Assembly (NCBI GenBank): GCA_946811695.1
Contig: OX328123.1
Span: 148,237,975-148,301,974 of the forward strand
Source: Gonocerus acuteangulatus
Lineage: Eukaryota > Arthropoda > Insecta > Hemiptera > Coreidae
Direction: 5' to 3'
Length of the DNA: 64,000 nucleotides
Shown here: piece by piece, positions 47,093 to 63,377 of the stretch
Position numbering within the stretch: position 1 is the stretch's first letter
How the letters are laid out: each line of letters begins with the position of its first letter
Notes under the pieces: generated by a model
The model's input: only the letters and a program-made list of their open reading frames with translations
What the model was told of the DNA's origin: nothing
Database searches by the model: none
Translations under genes and position numbers: made by a program

Positions 47093-48296
47093 CTGTTAAC
47101 ACGATAGCGGCCAGAGTTTTTGTTTTTTCGTCACGAAACTTGGTATATAGCATTCAATTAGCAAACGATTGAACGAGTTCGTTAACCACCAAAGTCGGTC
47201 CACCGGAAGGGGGGTTTACCCCGAACCCAAAACACTAATTTGACTATGTCAGCCGTAATATTTGTTATATTTCAAAGAAACTTGGTATTCGTAGTGGTAA
47301 TATAGAGAGAAAAGTGAGATATGAAAATGAACTAAATCAGTTCATTAGAAGGGGGGTTTACTCCGGCCCCACAATACCAATTCGCCACTACCAGCCGTGA
47401 TTTTTGGTATATTTCGACGAAACTCGGTATTCGTAGTGGTAATCTACAGGTAAATATGTGTTGTAAAAAAAAACTAAATCGGTTCATTAGCAGGGGGGTT
47501 TACTCCGGACCCAAATTCCTAATATACTCATACCGGTCGTAATTTCTGCTGTATTGTAACGAAACGCGGTATACGTCGTGGATAACTCATGAGAAAGAAG
47601 TGTTGTAAAAATGAGCTGAATCGGTCAATCGGAAAGCGGGGGTTTAATTTGTAATATATTTCAATAGAAAAGCCCGCCAGACGTAGGTTCACAAAGCCGC
47701 CGCAAGGAGCGCTTTCTACCACTAGAGTGACTGTATCCTGTTCCTGCGTTAGATCAAAATACGATAATATGAGGTTTTTTGTATTTATTACGTAGTGTAA
47801 TAGGTACCATGTGTAAACATAACTCTGGAAGCAAATTAATAATTGCAGTTACTCATTACAAATTTAAAAGAGAACTATTCATGTTTTTATTTTATTTATG
47901 CAGGATATGTTAAGCAAATTGTTCTGGAAAACAGTCTACACTACCCAAATTCTGAGGAAAGTGCTTAGTCATGCAGCTCCTGCGTGACGGACTTTTTCTC
48001 TTCTACAATTTTCCAAAGCGGCTCATTGTGAATCTCATCTCCAGTGAAAAATAATATATCGTTAGCCATTCTACATTCGATAAATACAAATATTACATAA
48101 ACCACAACGTGGGGTCGCCCGTGACCCAAAGGCTTTATATACCCCCACAGGGATAGGAATGAGAAAAGCCTGACTCTCTATGATGATCACCATGTTAGGA
48201 CAGGAAGGTAGAGGATCGGACATGTTTAACAGCTCGAATTTGTTGGAAATGACAACTATTTTCAGAATTCAGGGGTCTCGGGTGACCCCACGTTGC
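46316..48296 (-). pseudogene. Internally deleted piggyBac element, split by a HINE
   Basis: On the minus strand the element starts near 48296 with TGGGGTCACCCGAGACCCCT. It then has a start codon at about 48070 and MANDILFFTGDEIHNEPLWK. After the inserted HINE (46845-47991) it reads [20 protein letters not shown], a frame change, then RCGVCDRKRDWKALTHCAKC, a stop and AEHRQ...CINE. This is the acidic N-terminus of a piggyBac transposase joined directly to its cysteine-rich C-terminal domain; the whole DDD catalytic region is gone. It ends at 46316 in a decayed CCCTGAAATCTCAACATGAT repeat. The plus-strand copy at 62669-63377 has the same deletion, so this is a mobile derivative family. Confidence 0.75.
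46845..47991 (-). mobile_element. HINE family A, copy A8
   Basis: Complete minus-strand copy inserted in the piggyBac derivative. The 3' end is at 46845 (AGCACTTTTCTCCGAAGGAA, one change in the hairpin) and the 5' start at 47991. TA tract 46966-47083 with short TG and TGCA interruptions. Two full internal modules plus the 5' and 3' sections. Confidence 0.92.
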
Positions 48297-49250
48297 TACT
48301 TTGGATAATTCAAGTCGAAGAGGATTCTTGCAAAAAATACTTATCCATTTCTATAATAATAAATAAATGAGTAACTAACACTACATTTGAGAAATGCAGT
48401 CTCTACGAAACGGAACAGTTCTCCCTCTCCTTCATAGCTCATGAATAAAACTCATTTTAATTATGAAATGTCCAAACTCCCGATGATGTACACCTTCTTA
48501 TGATTATCTTGATAGTGTATGTATTATTATTGGCATTCAAGATCGACCAATTTACACTATTAGGCCGAAAATTTAAGTATTCGATGAACAATAGGAGAAA
48601 TCTTCGAATATCATGGGAAACTAGCGGAAAGATAATTATTCACACGTTTTGAACCCCGTCGATGTGAGGGAGGAACCACATAGTGAACAAAACCAACGAG
48701 CTACTTTCCCGGGTAAATTCGCGCGGGTAAACTGGGCGGTAGATAGTATCCAATACCTGGATAGCACCCAATCATCGCTCGCTCCCTATCTCTCTACAGA
48801 TCGCCGCACGTCAAGTCCACTGATTTAGTGACACACTACTTCAAAGCAGGGGTAATTCTGCCTCGAATTTAGTGAGGGGCTCCCGGTGTCCCCGACTCGA
48901 ACCCGAGGGGGGGGGGGGGGTATGGCGAGTTTAGCATTGGAAATGTTGATAAATTATACTTGGGACCGGAGGTATTCTTTACTCTCATCCAGCGCCGATA
49001 AATTCATTGGGATCGCATTAGCTCGGCTCAGAATCGGTCATTTGTAACTTTTCTGATAGCCTCGGACTCGCATCGCATTCATTTGTGGAAATTGTGGCTT
49101 GTCAGATATTCCACTCAGAATTAATTACTTATTCAAATCTTGGTCACTCTAATTCAAAATTTAACCTTGGTATTTTTGAATGTTCATATACATATCTATA
49201 TGTATATGAATATACGTATATGTATATATACAAGTTTATAACGTTTACAA
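48297..49250. other. Intergenic; includes a G14 run
   Basis: Moderately GC-rich around 48640-49060 with 14 G at 48907-48920. No gene or RNA recognised. Confidence 0.4.
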
Positions 49251-49732
49251 GTAAGTTAAGTTAATAACTACCTGTTACTAAATATGCCTTTCCATATCCT
49301 AAAGTTCATAGCCGAATTAAGAACCTGCAGCAACTTTAATATTAAATTCACAATTAAAAACATTGCATATAGCATCAACCCTCAGTTACTTTGTACCCTC
49401 TGCGAAGAAAGTGCACCAGAAGATTTCCACTATATATTCCTACACTGCCCGGCTTATTCAAACCTACGTGTAAAATACCTACCAAATATCAAACCACCCT
49501 CCGATCCCGCTGATTTATACCGAATAATTAATTTTAACTCCAAATCTAATTACTTTAACTTATATTAATATGTATCAAATCTAACGCTGCGTTCTAAAAG
49601 TTTAAATGTATAAAAATAAATACTTCCTTTATATATGTTCGTATATGTGTGTGGATGTATGTGTGTTTGCTTGTGGGTATGTATATATTTGCGTATATGT
49701 GTGTGCGTATGTATGCGTGTGTACGTATCTAT

Positions 49733-49783
<51 letters not shown>

Positions 49784-50000
49784 GTAAGTATGAAAGTGTC
49801 TAGGCATGAATATGTACGTATTTAAACTTAAAAAAAAAAAAAAAAAAAAATGCCATTTTGAATTTATTGTACTGGTATTCATATTTATTTTAACTAAAGT
49901 ACTAACCTCACTGATAATAATTATAACTTAACTAACATTTTATAATAAGTAAATTGGTGTAAAAAGAATTTTTTGTAAGCAATAAATAAATAATAATAAA
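49251..50000 (+). pseudogene. LINE 3' end with cysteine-histidine motif
   Basis: The frame at 49284-49568 reads AELRTCSNFNIKFTIKNIAY, SINPQLLCTLCEESAPEDFH, YIFLHCPAYSNLRVKYLPNI. C.LC....PED..H..L.CPAY is the C-terminal Cys/His motif of non-LTR retrotransposons, here of a third kind not matching the LINE ends at 17 or 21 kb. The following 3' UTR holds ATGTGTGTG-rich repeats and a TA tract (49737-49779). It also contains a run of A (49829-49850) and ends with AATAAATAAATAATAATAAA near 50000. 5'-truncated. Confidence 0.75.
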
Positions 50001-50136
50001 AGTAGGTTATTCAGAATATATAACCGAAATTATATTCCATATATTTCAAACCCCGAATCGGGTGTTTAATTGTTTATTCCTTGATATTGCATATGGCGTA
50101 ATTTACTTTTATATACATATATGTGAGTATATATAT

Positions 50137-50180
<44 letters not shown>

Positions 50181-50342
50181 AGTTTTATGATAAGTAGTCG
50201 ATATATGTAATATACAAGTTCTAGATACATAAAAAATATGATTATATGAAAATCACGGTTGTAACATGTGTTACAATGCAAAAAAAAAACTAGCTAAAAT
50301 ACGCCCGATGCTTATGAAATAAGCTGGGAAGAGATTGTTGTG
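50001..50342. other. Intergenic with TA tract
   Basis: TA microsatellite at 50143-50176. The last bases before the HINE are GCTGGGAAGAGATTGTTG, repeated at 54918-54935. Confidence 0.55.
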
Positions 50343-54661
<4,319 letters not shown>

Positions 54662-55337
54662 ATTTTTTTAATATGAAATTGCGTTATATTTCCTAACGAT
54701 TCTGCAAGAGTATCTAGCCTTAATCAAGGCTGTAGAGAAAGATGAACAAAATAAATACAAATAAAACCTATATTTAACAGCAGATCAACAAAGAAGAGCT
54801 AAATTTAAAGTTTATTACATTCAATTTTAACGTACATTTAAAATTGACATGTTCGGACGGGTTGCCACTTGTTTGTACCATTTTTCCAAAAAAGAAAAAT
54901 CGTTCATCCACAGTAGGCTGGGAAGAGATTGTTGACCGTTGCTATGATTTCATTGTCGGGATTCCCTCAAAAAAATTAACAAAGTGTTAGTGTTTTTAAT
55001 ATGAAATTGCGTTATATTTCCTAACGATTCTGCTAGAGTATCTAGCCTTAATCAAGGCTGTAGAGAAAGATGAACGAAATAAATACAAATAAAACCTATA
55101 TTTAACAGCAGATCAACAAAGAAGAGCTAAATTTAAAGTTTATTACATTCAATTTTAACGTCCATTTAAAATTGACATGTTCGGACGGGTTGCCACTTGT
55201 TTGTACCAAGGATAGAACTAATGCCTTCCATTTTTCCAAAAAAAAATCCTTCATCCACAGTAGGAGTTGAACCCACTATCTTTGGTGCGGACTGCACACA
55301 CTTTAGCGCACAAGGCCACCCGTAGTACCTTATGAGT

Positions 55338-55375
<38 letters not shown>
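54662..55375 (-). repeat. Directly repeated SINE-like units and poly-T
   Basis: Two direct repeats, about 54662-54916 and 54990-55258, match base for base over most of 250 bp (ATATGAAATTGCGTTATATT, ATCAAGGCTGTAGAGAAAGA, TTTAACAGCAGATCAACAAA). Read on the minus strand, the right unit starts with a tRNA-like head with B box GGGTTCAACTCC (near 55264-55275). It continues through GGCAACCCGTCCGAACATG to TGGACGTTAAAATT, the same tail as the family L SINEs. So this is a third SINE subfamily with its 3' flank tandemly duplicated; the left unit lacks the head. A T run of about 35 lies at 55339-55373. Confidence 0.7.
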
Positions 55376-55376
<1 letters not shown>

Positions 55377-56045
55377 TGCTATCCATATGACATAAAAACG
55401 CAATGTGGTAAGGTGAACGATATATTTCCAAATAAAAGTTGAAAATTAAAAATTCACGAGTTAATTACAGTCAATTCTCGATAGTTTACCCCGGAGGTAA
55501 TGGACAACATGTCAACTTTTTTATTAAATTGACTTATCAAAATGTTCTTAATGGGTTTTTCGATCCATATAATGGTAAAGGACCCTATGTCCTGTTCCTA
55601 TAAATAAGGAAGACAAGACAGTGAAAAATAAAATCATAACCGTTTTCATTATAGGGAAAAGAAACAATGTGGAGGCTTGGTTTTATTTGTCTATGCTCAA
55701 TACTTCCAATTACCTATCAATGCCAATAACAATGTCAAAAAGGTTCTTAAAACTATTTCAAAAAGTAACAAAGAAACAAATATTAATCGTTCAAAGTTAT
55801 GGCAAATACAAATGTGTTACATAGTGGCCTTAACCTCCGGGGTAAATATATGTATTGTACTACTGTACAACATATGTCGATAATTCAGCCACTTCATATT
55901 TTTAGTTTGTTTTTGATAGAAATAATGGAAATTACTTACCTAAGTAATAATACGCAGAACCTACGTATTTACATTTAAGTGGTAATTTTATGTAAGCTGT
56001 TTTTAATGCAAGTTACAAATAATGGATTCTGTGAATGTTATCAAA
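55376..56045. other. AT-rich DNA, nothing recognised
   Basis: Overlapping plus-strand frames at 55621-55883 encode nothing I recognise. Confidence 0.4.
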
Positions 56046-56195
56046 TCAGTCGGCCGGAGCATAGTACTGACAACACTATCTCTATAGTGTGCCATGTGCC
56101 CGTGAATCAGATACCTCTATAGTGTCTGCCCCTCAGGGTCCTCGTGGCTCGTTACAGAATTTTATTTTTTTTTTTTATTTTTTTTTTTTAATATC
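56046..56195 (+). mobile_element. tRNA-Ile-type SINE, copy 3, 5'-truncated
   Basis: Begins inside the SINE body at TCAGTCGGCCGGAGCATAGT and runs through CACTATCTCTATAGTGTGCC and CTGCCCCTCAGGGTCCTCGT to the end GTTACAGAATTTTATTTTTT, again with T in sense. The tRNA head is missing. Confidence 0.85.
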
Positions 56196-56247
56196 CGTCG
56201 AATAGAGTTTATACACTTACACCGTTTTACCAAACGCTTTCGAGATA

Positions 56248-57740
56248 TACAGGGTTTATCGCAAGTTAATGACAATCATTCGGGGGTAAAACTAGACAAA
56301 AAATGCAGTCCAACACCACATTTCTATCTCTCTCCTTTCCAGATATATGCCCCTCAAAAGGTTCTTTAGGTAAACCCGTGTTTTTTGTAGTACATCTCCA
56401 ATTGTCTCTGCTTGTACCTATTTTTTTTAAACAATTCTTTACATTTTTAAAATCAGCAATAAGTTTTCTTTAAGAGTAATGCACATTAAATGTTCACATT
56501 TATCTCATTCAGACCGTAATATCAATCCAAAAATTAGAAATTAATAAAATCTTCTGATTAGCGAAAATCACTACTCTTCCAAATTAAATCCTGCAAACTG
56601 CCGAATCTCACAAAAGTTGTAATCTTTATTCGGCTTTCCAACGGCATACTCAGAACTGAGATTATCTCTCAATTTTGTAATGAAATTGGAATTCTAGAGT
56701 GAACATCAAATAAATAAAGGCAATATTATGTTTATTTTCATAATATTATCAGAAATAAATGAAAATTATTCAGCATAAAATTAATATTTAATGATTATAG
56801 TAAGTCTTACATAAAAAAAAAAAGAAAAAATGCATACAAAATGCTTCCTTGCAGTACACACTGACGACACCGGGTCTCACCGCTGATGTATTCCTTCCAA
56901 TCTCATCATGGTTAGTTCTCATTTCTGCAAATGATTCGAGAATCCTTGCTATGAGATGGTTCATGTCCTAAATGGGTTCTTTGTACACTTGCGACTTAAG
57001 AAAACACAAAAACCCTGATTTGACGTCGCTTGAATTTTAGGTATGGGGTTCGCTCAAGTAGAATGTGTACAAAGTATTCATTTAGTACATGAACCACATG
57101 ATCGCTAAGACTTGCTAATCATTTGTTGAAATGAGAGCTAACCATGATCAGATTGCAAGGACTACATCAGCAGAGTGATCAGGTGTCGTCAGTGTGTTCT
57201 GCAAGGAGGCCAGGTGTAAGAACGTTTATAATTCTCTATGTTTTTTTTTCCTTTTTTTTTTAATCAACTTTTATGTAAAACTTACTATAATCATTAATTA
57301 TCAATTTCATCAAGAATAATTTTTATTTATTTCTCATAATATCACAAAAATAAACATAATATTACCTTTATTTATTTGACGTTTTTTCACTCTAGAATTA
57401 AAAATACATTGAAAAACTGAGAGATAATCGCAGTTCTGAGTATACCATTAGAAATCTGATTAAATTTGACAACTTTTCTGAGATTCGGCAGTCTGCAGAA
57501 TTTATTTTATAAGAGTAGTGTTTTTCAAAAAGTTGTCGCTAATCAGAAGCTTGTATTAATGTATACTTTTTGGATTGATATTACGGTCTGAATGAGATAA
57601 TTGTGAGCATTGAATATGCATTACTCTTAAAGCAAATTTAAAGATAATTTTAAAATGCAATGAATTGTTGGAAAAAAAAAATATGTACAAGCAGAGAAAT
57701 TTGGAGTTGTACTAGAAAATCACATTTAAATCACATATTG
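56248..57740. mobile_element. Foldback element with arms of about 600 bp
   Basis: Near-palindromic from about 56389 to 57715, centred near 57035. Matching inverted segments include AGTACATCTCCAATT.TCTC, CTCATTCAGACCGTAATATC, TCTGATTAGCGA, ACTGAGATTATCTCTCA-like, TTATGTTTATTTT, ACTGACGACACC.GGTCTC-like and TACACTTGCG-like inner words. The left side extends outward to ACAGGGTTTATCGCAAGTTA at 56248; the matching right end is missing, so the right terminus is deleted or diverged. No transposase frame. Class unassigned. Confidence 0.75.
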
Positions 57741-57764
57741 GTCAATTTTTGAGGCAGGTAGCGA

Positions 57765-57766
57765 AA

Positions 57767-57834
<68 letters not shown>
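57765..57834. repeat. CA then TA microsatellite
   Basis: A CA run (57769-57788) passes directly into a TA run (57789-57834). Confidence 0.93.
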
Positions 57835-57836
<2 letters not shown>

Positions 57837-59476
57837 TATATATTTGTTGAATACCACTCCCTCACTCACTAACCTAAACAACCACTTGACAGAAAAATTT
57901 GAAATTTTGCATGGACACTCCCTTTAGATTGTAATCACTCCCTAAGAATGATGACTGAGATTCAAATTTTTAAGTATCTTTAGGGTGATTAGAATTTTGA
58001 GTTGGTTTTATGGAGAGCAGGCACACCTACTCAGCATGTGTTGCTAAGACAATAACAGGTCAGCTGAACCGTATCTATTTCATAATATTATTTGTATTTG
58101 CGGTTCATTTAAACTACAACGGCAGACCTTGAATTACTAGAAATAAACTGTGATTTTTTCCCTCATAGAGTTTAAGCTATACCTGGTGATGGTCCATCCG
58201 AGATAATAATATCCGGAACCCCTGCACAGCCTCCACACCCATCAGCATCACATAACAGTGAGAACATATCTTGATAATGCTTGAAAATATAATTCGTGTT
58301 TCCAAATGACATCTTCGAAACATAGATTTTTAAATTTTAACGCCCATTTGTGATTGACAACGAATTTGAACCTGTACAGGTTAAAATCCTGTTAATGATA
58401 ACCAATAGATAAGGGTTTATCTCACGTCATCTGTTTTTTGACACAGGTCTGTAGCAACACCAATGTCAAAAATATTATGCTTAACTTAACTTATTAACTT
58501 ACAATTTATTTTTTAATTTATCTTCTAGTAATTCATTTAATTCTTGTTTTCTTGACTATTCATACTTCAATACTTACCTAATTGTCTGTGCTTGTATTTT
58601 GGAGTGGCATCGTTTATTGCAGCGCCTACATCAGCTTACTACAAGGTTTTGAATGCTCTTCGCTTTAGATGCGGAGTATTCTCTATAAATAAATAAATAT
58701 ATTATGCATGGATTACTTAGCTCTTCATGAATAATGACGGGAATCTTGCTACATTAAATTGCACAAAATTATGTAGTAGCGTTAATTTTGATGATACATT
58801 ATTTAACACAATAATATAACAACTTATCTGCCCCGACGAAGTACGGGTAGTCAGCCATAAATATAAAAATGAGCAACATTTTATCTAAATCTGTTCATAA
58901 ATTTACATAATAATTCTTTAGACCAGATTACTTACAGCCTAAGGGCAATGAAACGTTAAAATTGCTATTATTACTTTAAGAGTGCATGATGGAGTCAAAT
59001 ATGTAAAACAAGTTTAAACGTAAGCATTTGAAATTGCATAGTAGGTACACGTCCGAAAACAGGGAATAACTGATTATGTTAAACTGATAAGGGCATCATT
59101 ATTCCAGTCCCGTCTGATAAGAACACTTTCCCGCCAAAAAAAAGTCCCATCGTGGAGCGATGTAGTCAATAAAGAAACAAAACAGAAAAGAGGAAGGAGA
59201 AAGAGAAAATATTACCAAAGGGGATATTGAAGGTAGGCCTGGTTGCCATATTGCCACCGTCATGGCGGACTTTGGATTTATGTCGGCTGGTTCTTTTATC
59301 ACTCAACTCCGTTCGGTCGTAACTTTGCCGGGCAAATACACGACGGGATTTCACACTTTTCAGGATATTGTTATATTTTTATTGTCTTGCCATTCAGGGG
59401 GTGAACTGATCCACAATACGGGTGCTCCATATTTCAGATAAATTATTACCAAAATGTACAACAATTACATACAAGA

Positions 59477-59548
<72 letters not shown>

Positions 59549-59689
59549 AAACCTTTATTTGTTCCGTTAATGAAAAAAATAGAAGAATAATACAAATATA
59601 TATGTATGAATACTAACCAATTGATTCATCCATATTAAAACAAAACAAAAATAAATTGATAAAAGTCTATAGGTTGTTTTTGAACAAAG
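57835..59689. other. Intergenic, with CA/TA microsatellite
   Basis: A second CA-to-TA tract lies at 59477-59545. Overlapping minus-strand frames at 59099-59354 are unrecognised. No gene is supported. Confidence 0.4.
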
Positions 59690-60010
59690 GTCCATTGCTG
59701 AACAAAAGCTTCTCCCAATTCCATCCATTCTGCTTCTTATCCCTTCATTTAAGCTACTTGAACACTTTTTCGAGTACAAAATTAAATAGAAAGGGTGAGA
59801 GTGGGTCACCTTGCTTTACTCCACAATAGAAAGGGTGAGAGTGGGTCACCTTGCTTTACTCCACAATTGATATCAAAGAAAGAACCAAGAATTTCTGTAG
59901 CTACTCTTACTTTCGAATTCGAAAACATCAATTTTATATTATTGATAAATTTCCTGTTCATTTTCTATTTTTTTTAGGGATTTATAAAGGAACTGATGAT
60001 CAACACTTTC
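59690..60010 (-). pseudogene. RTE-type LINE fragment with a 38-bp internal duplication
   Basis: A minus-strand fragment of the same RTE reverse transcriptase as at 60.6-63.4 kb. It corresponds to the QGDPLSPFLFN region and following residues. The segment AATAGAAAGGGTGAGAGTGG plus the next 18 bp occurs twice in direct repeat (59789-59826 and 59827-59864), so the conserved reverse transcriptase motif is duplicated. The fragment is short and broken. Confidence 0.75.
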
Positions 60011-60129
60011 TTAAGCTTTTCTAGTTACGTTTTTATTGTCTTGCCATTTAGGGGGTGAACACATAGGCAGTCACATCCACAACACGGGTGCTCCATATTT
60101 CATATATATTATTACACAAATGTAGAACA

Positions 60130-60530
60130 TATATATATCTTTTGACCAAACTTGGCACACAGGTAGGTCTTGATTCGGCGAGTCTCGTAGGCTAGGTCGA
60201 AAACGTCTACCAGCTGTCTGTATGTACGTTTGTTCCTTATTCAAATCCACCACCATTTCACCAATTTTGACCAAACTTGGAACACAGGTAAGTCTTGATA
60301 GGGGGAGTGTCGTAGGATACGTCAAAAACGTATACCAGCTGTCTGTCTGTATGTTTGTTCCTTATACAAATCTAAACTGTTTGTCAAACTTGGCACACAG
60401 GTAAGTCTTGATAGGGGGAGTGTCGTAGGATACGTCAAAAACGTATACCAGCTGTCTGTCTGTATGTTTGTTCCTTATAAAAATCTACACAGTTTGTCAG
60501 ACTTTGCACACAGGTCTTGATACGGGCAGT
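60130..60530. repeat. Tandem modules with CAGCTGTCTGTCTGTATGTT
   Basis: Three to four tandem units of about 115 bp, each with AACTTGGCACACAGGTAAGT, GATAGGGGGAGTGTCGTAGG, GTCAAAAACGTATACCAGCT and GTTTGTTCCTTATACAAATC. The last two are nearly identical. The complement of this module is found at 34300-34420. Probably the interior of a non-autonomous element whose ends I do not see. Confidence 0.7.
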
Positions 60531-60940
60531 GGCTTGATCACAATACTCTAGGACTCACCGTTTGGAGGTCACGCATTCGAAACTGTGAATCCGAACAGTT
60601 ACAGATTTGCGTCATTAGATTTTAATATTACTTATTTGGTTTCGAACTTTATTTTTGCTCTTAAATGCAGAAAGTAGGTGTAGCATGGCACGCCGGTTAA
60701 GAGCTAGTAAATTAACAAATGTCTTTCGGTTGTTTCTAAACAAAGGCCTCTCGACATTCCATGATCCATTCTGTTCTATCATTGACCAGCGTGTACCAAG
60801 AAGGACCAGCATGTGTATTAATGTTGTCTTTCCATCTTGTGGTATAATGTTGTGTTCCTGATTCCATGGAGGGGTTTCCATAGGGTCAACACCTTTGTCC
60901 ACCTATTCCCTGATGTCCTGATGACGTACCCGGTCCATTT

Positions 60941-61030
60941 CCATACGGAGAAACCCCGTTGATGAGATCGACTTAATGACACAATCCGAAAGTTCTGACT
61001 AGACAATTCTCAAAAATAACAGTGGTTCAA

Positions 61031-61103
<73 letters not shown>

Positions 61104-61730
61104 CCTTTTTGATCACTCACCGGCTCAAAAAAGGTCCGATTTTGATGAAATTTGGTATGAAAATTTTTATCTAATTTTCAAGGTTAAGTTCGTTAACCAG
61201 CAGAATCCATTCGCCGGAACACGCGTTTTGGAGCGAAATTCGCGCGAATAAAATCATAACACGTACGTTTTTGAGTTTATATGCTTGCAGGTACTCGTAT
61301 TGTAGGTTTCTCATCTTAGGAAAACGAATGAAACCATTTTTAATGGGAGATATTGAAAATATTTTGAGAAAACGGGTTTACACATATTTTTGAACCACAT
61401 TTTTGAAATTCTCCTAAACTAAGATGTTTAAATTTCGGTTTAATTTCGAGTCAAGGAAATGTTTGAAAACATATTTTAATAATAGACGTGAAAAGTTTTA
61501 GGATCTTTGTATATTTCTGTAAATATCTCGAGAAGTTCTAAAGCAATTTTCGATGGGACGCTTGCATTTGGAGGAATAAATGCTTAAAACTTAGCAGTAA
61601 TTGGTTTCATTTATTTGAACGGTTCTTTTTGTCTGTTTTTATTTCTTGTTATTTTTGTAGTTTCTTATAGTAAGAAAACGTATTTTTCAATAACACGAGA
61701 ATTAAAATTAAAAAAAAAATGTTATTTTGC
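60941..61730 (-). mobile_element. HINE family B, copy B6, inserted in the RTE
   Basis: Its left (3') part begins at about 60941 inside the terminal hairpin (ACGGAGAAACCCCGTTGATG), the outer arm of the stem being lost. It has the TA tract (61036-61100), AAGGTCCGATTTTGATGAAA, AAGTTCGTTAACCAGCAGAA and AGGAAAACGAATGAAACC. The 5' section toward 61730 lacks the usual TCCG start. On either side the RTE frame resumes (KMKPQ on the right, WKWTGYV on the left), which fixes the insertion point. Confidence 0.78.
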
Positions 61731-62051
61731 GGTTTCATTCTGCTTGCTGCATCTTTGCAACCCGTCTCCCCTCTAATTAGTGTACTCCTTATTTTTTGGT
61801 GTCGTCTAACTCATTTTATAGTCCTTTATATAGCCTTCTACGTTCTTATTAGTTTTTCGAAACACATTAAGTTTAGGGACTAAGTTTGACAGCCATATAG
61901 TAGACAAGGGTGAACGTTTTGGTCTAATATTTGGCCTTTTTCTTGAAATCTTCTACAGGATTCTTCGTGATATGTTTTAAAGACCAACATTTCCTCCATC
62001 CCATAGCGATTATTCCATCTACTTCTTTGGCAGTTTTATTATTAATGCTCA

Positions 62052-62399
62052 TCAACTGATGTAAATGTACTGCTTCATCAACCCATTTAAGATATTTACC
62101 TGAAATGTGTATGCTACCTCTTGTTGCTTTTGTAAGAAGTACAGTTTTTCCTCACTTATGGTCAGCCCACCTATTTTACTACCGCAATCTAATTTTGTTA
62201 TCATTGACTGTAATTCTTCTACTGATGTCGCGAAAATTACCACATCGTCTGCAAACCGAAGGTGAGTTAGCCTAGAATTATTAACGAGTATACCATACTT
62301 CTTATCCCTCCATTTAAACAACTTGAAAATTTCTTCGAGTACACAATTAAATAGAGAGGGTGAGAGTGGGTCACCTTGCTTTACTCCACGATTCATCAC
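62052..62399 (-). pseudogene. RTE reverse transcriptase palm segment
   Basis: The longest open piece of the RTE. RGVKQGDPLSPSLFNCVLEE is RT motif B (QGDPLSP), about 45 residues later RFADDVVIFA is motif C with the two catalytic aspartates, and GLTISEEKLYFL is motif D. The frame is lost after about residue 95. Since motif A lies upstream in broken frame, the enzyme cannot be made from this copy. Confidence 0.9.
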
Positions 62400-62668
62400 A
62401 TTAACATGATAGGGCCAGGAATTTCTCTAGCAACTGTTGCTTTCCAATTCGAATCAATTTATTTTATTATAGTGATATTTTTCCCGTCTATTTCCTATTT
62501 TTTTAGGGATTCATAAAGGAACTGATTATCAACACTCTAAAAAGCTTTTTTTAAGTCTATAAATGCCATATAAATCCTGAGTTGGTATTCTGTTGATTTT
62601 CAATGATTTGGTTGAGAGTGTGAATGTGGTCTATCGTAGAGAATCCTGAGGGAAAACATTCTTGTTAA

Positions 62669-63377
62669 CCCTGGCATCACAACTTGGGGTCACCCGTGAC
62701 CCCTGAGTTCTGAAAATATTATGTAATATTTTTATTTATCGAATGTAGTAGAAAAACAGAGCGTTTGGAGACATTTTGGATAGTGAAGACAGAGAAATTG
62801 GCGAAGTATGTGATACAAGTGAAAAAGAGGATGTCCATATATACGATGTGGTGTTTTTGATCGTAAAAAAGACAGGAAAGCTGTAACACATTGTGCAAAG
62901 TGTAGTAAGAGTCTGTCTACTGAACACAAGCAAATTGTATCAGAAAAATGTATAAATGAATAACCATATTTTTTATTTATTGATCATTATAATGCGCATA
63001 CATTCAAGTCACTATATTTTTTCCCCTTTTAAACCAATTTTACATATCATAGTATTTTTTTCATTCTAGCAGTCATGAAGACAGAATATTATAGGAGAAA
63101 ATGTTATATTTAATGTTGATATTCAGAGAACAATTATTCAAATAACATTATGTCTAAATTTGTGGTATTTTGATGTTTGATTTCCCAGTCCCCCATTTTA
63201 GACTTAAATAAGATTGCTTGGTTATAAATTGTTAAATTATACGTGGTAGACATCTTACAATACCATTTCATGAACCTAACACCAAATTTGTAAAAGAATT
63301 ACAAAAAACTAGATGGGGTCATACATGACGCCATGTTGTGAGATTTGTAACAGCTTTATCATGTTGTGATTCCAGGG
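62669..63377 (+). mobile_element. Internally deleted piggyBac element with TTAA duplication
   Basis: It starts CCCTGGCATCACAACTTGGG after TTAA (62665-62668) and ends ...TTGTGATTCCAGGG before TTAA (63378-63381). TTAA duplication plus CCCT ends is diagnostic of piggyBac. Inside, the plus strand from about 62848 reads RCGVFDRKKDRKAVTHCAKC, SKSLSTEHKQIVSEKCINE and a stop, the cysteine-rich C-terminal domain. The catalytic core is missing, as in the copy at 46316-48296. The flanking bases rejoin the RTE frame exactly (IPP then QECFPSG), showing precise insertion at a TTAA. Confidence 0.88.
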
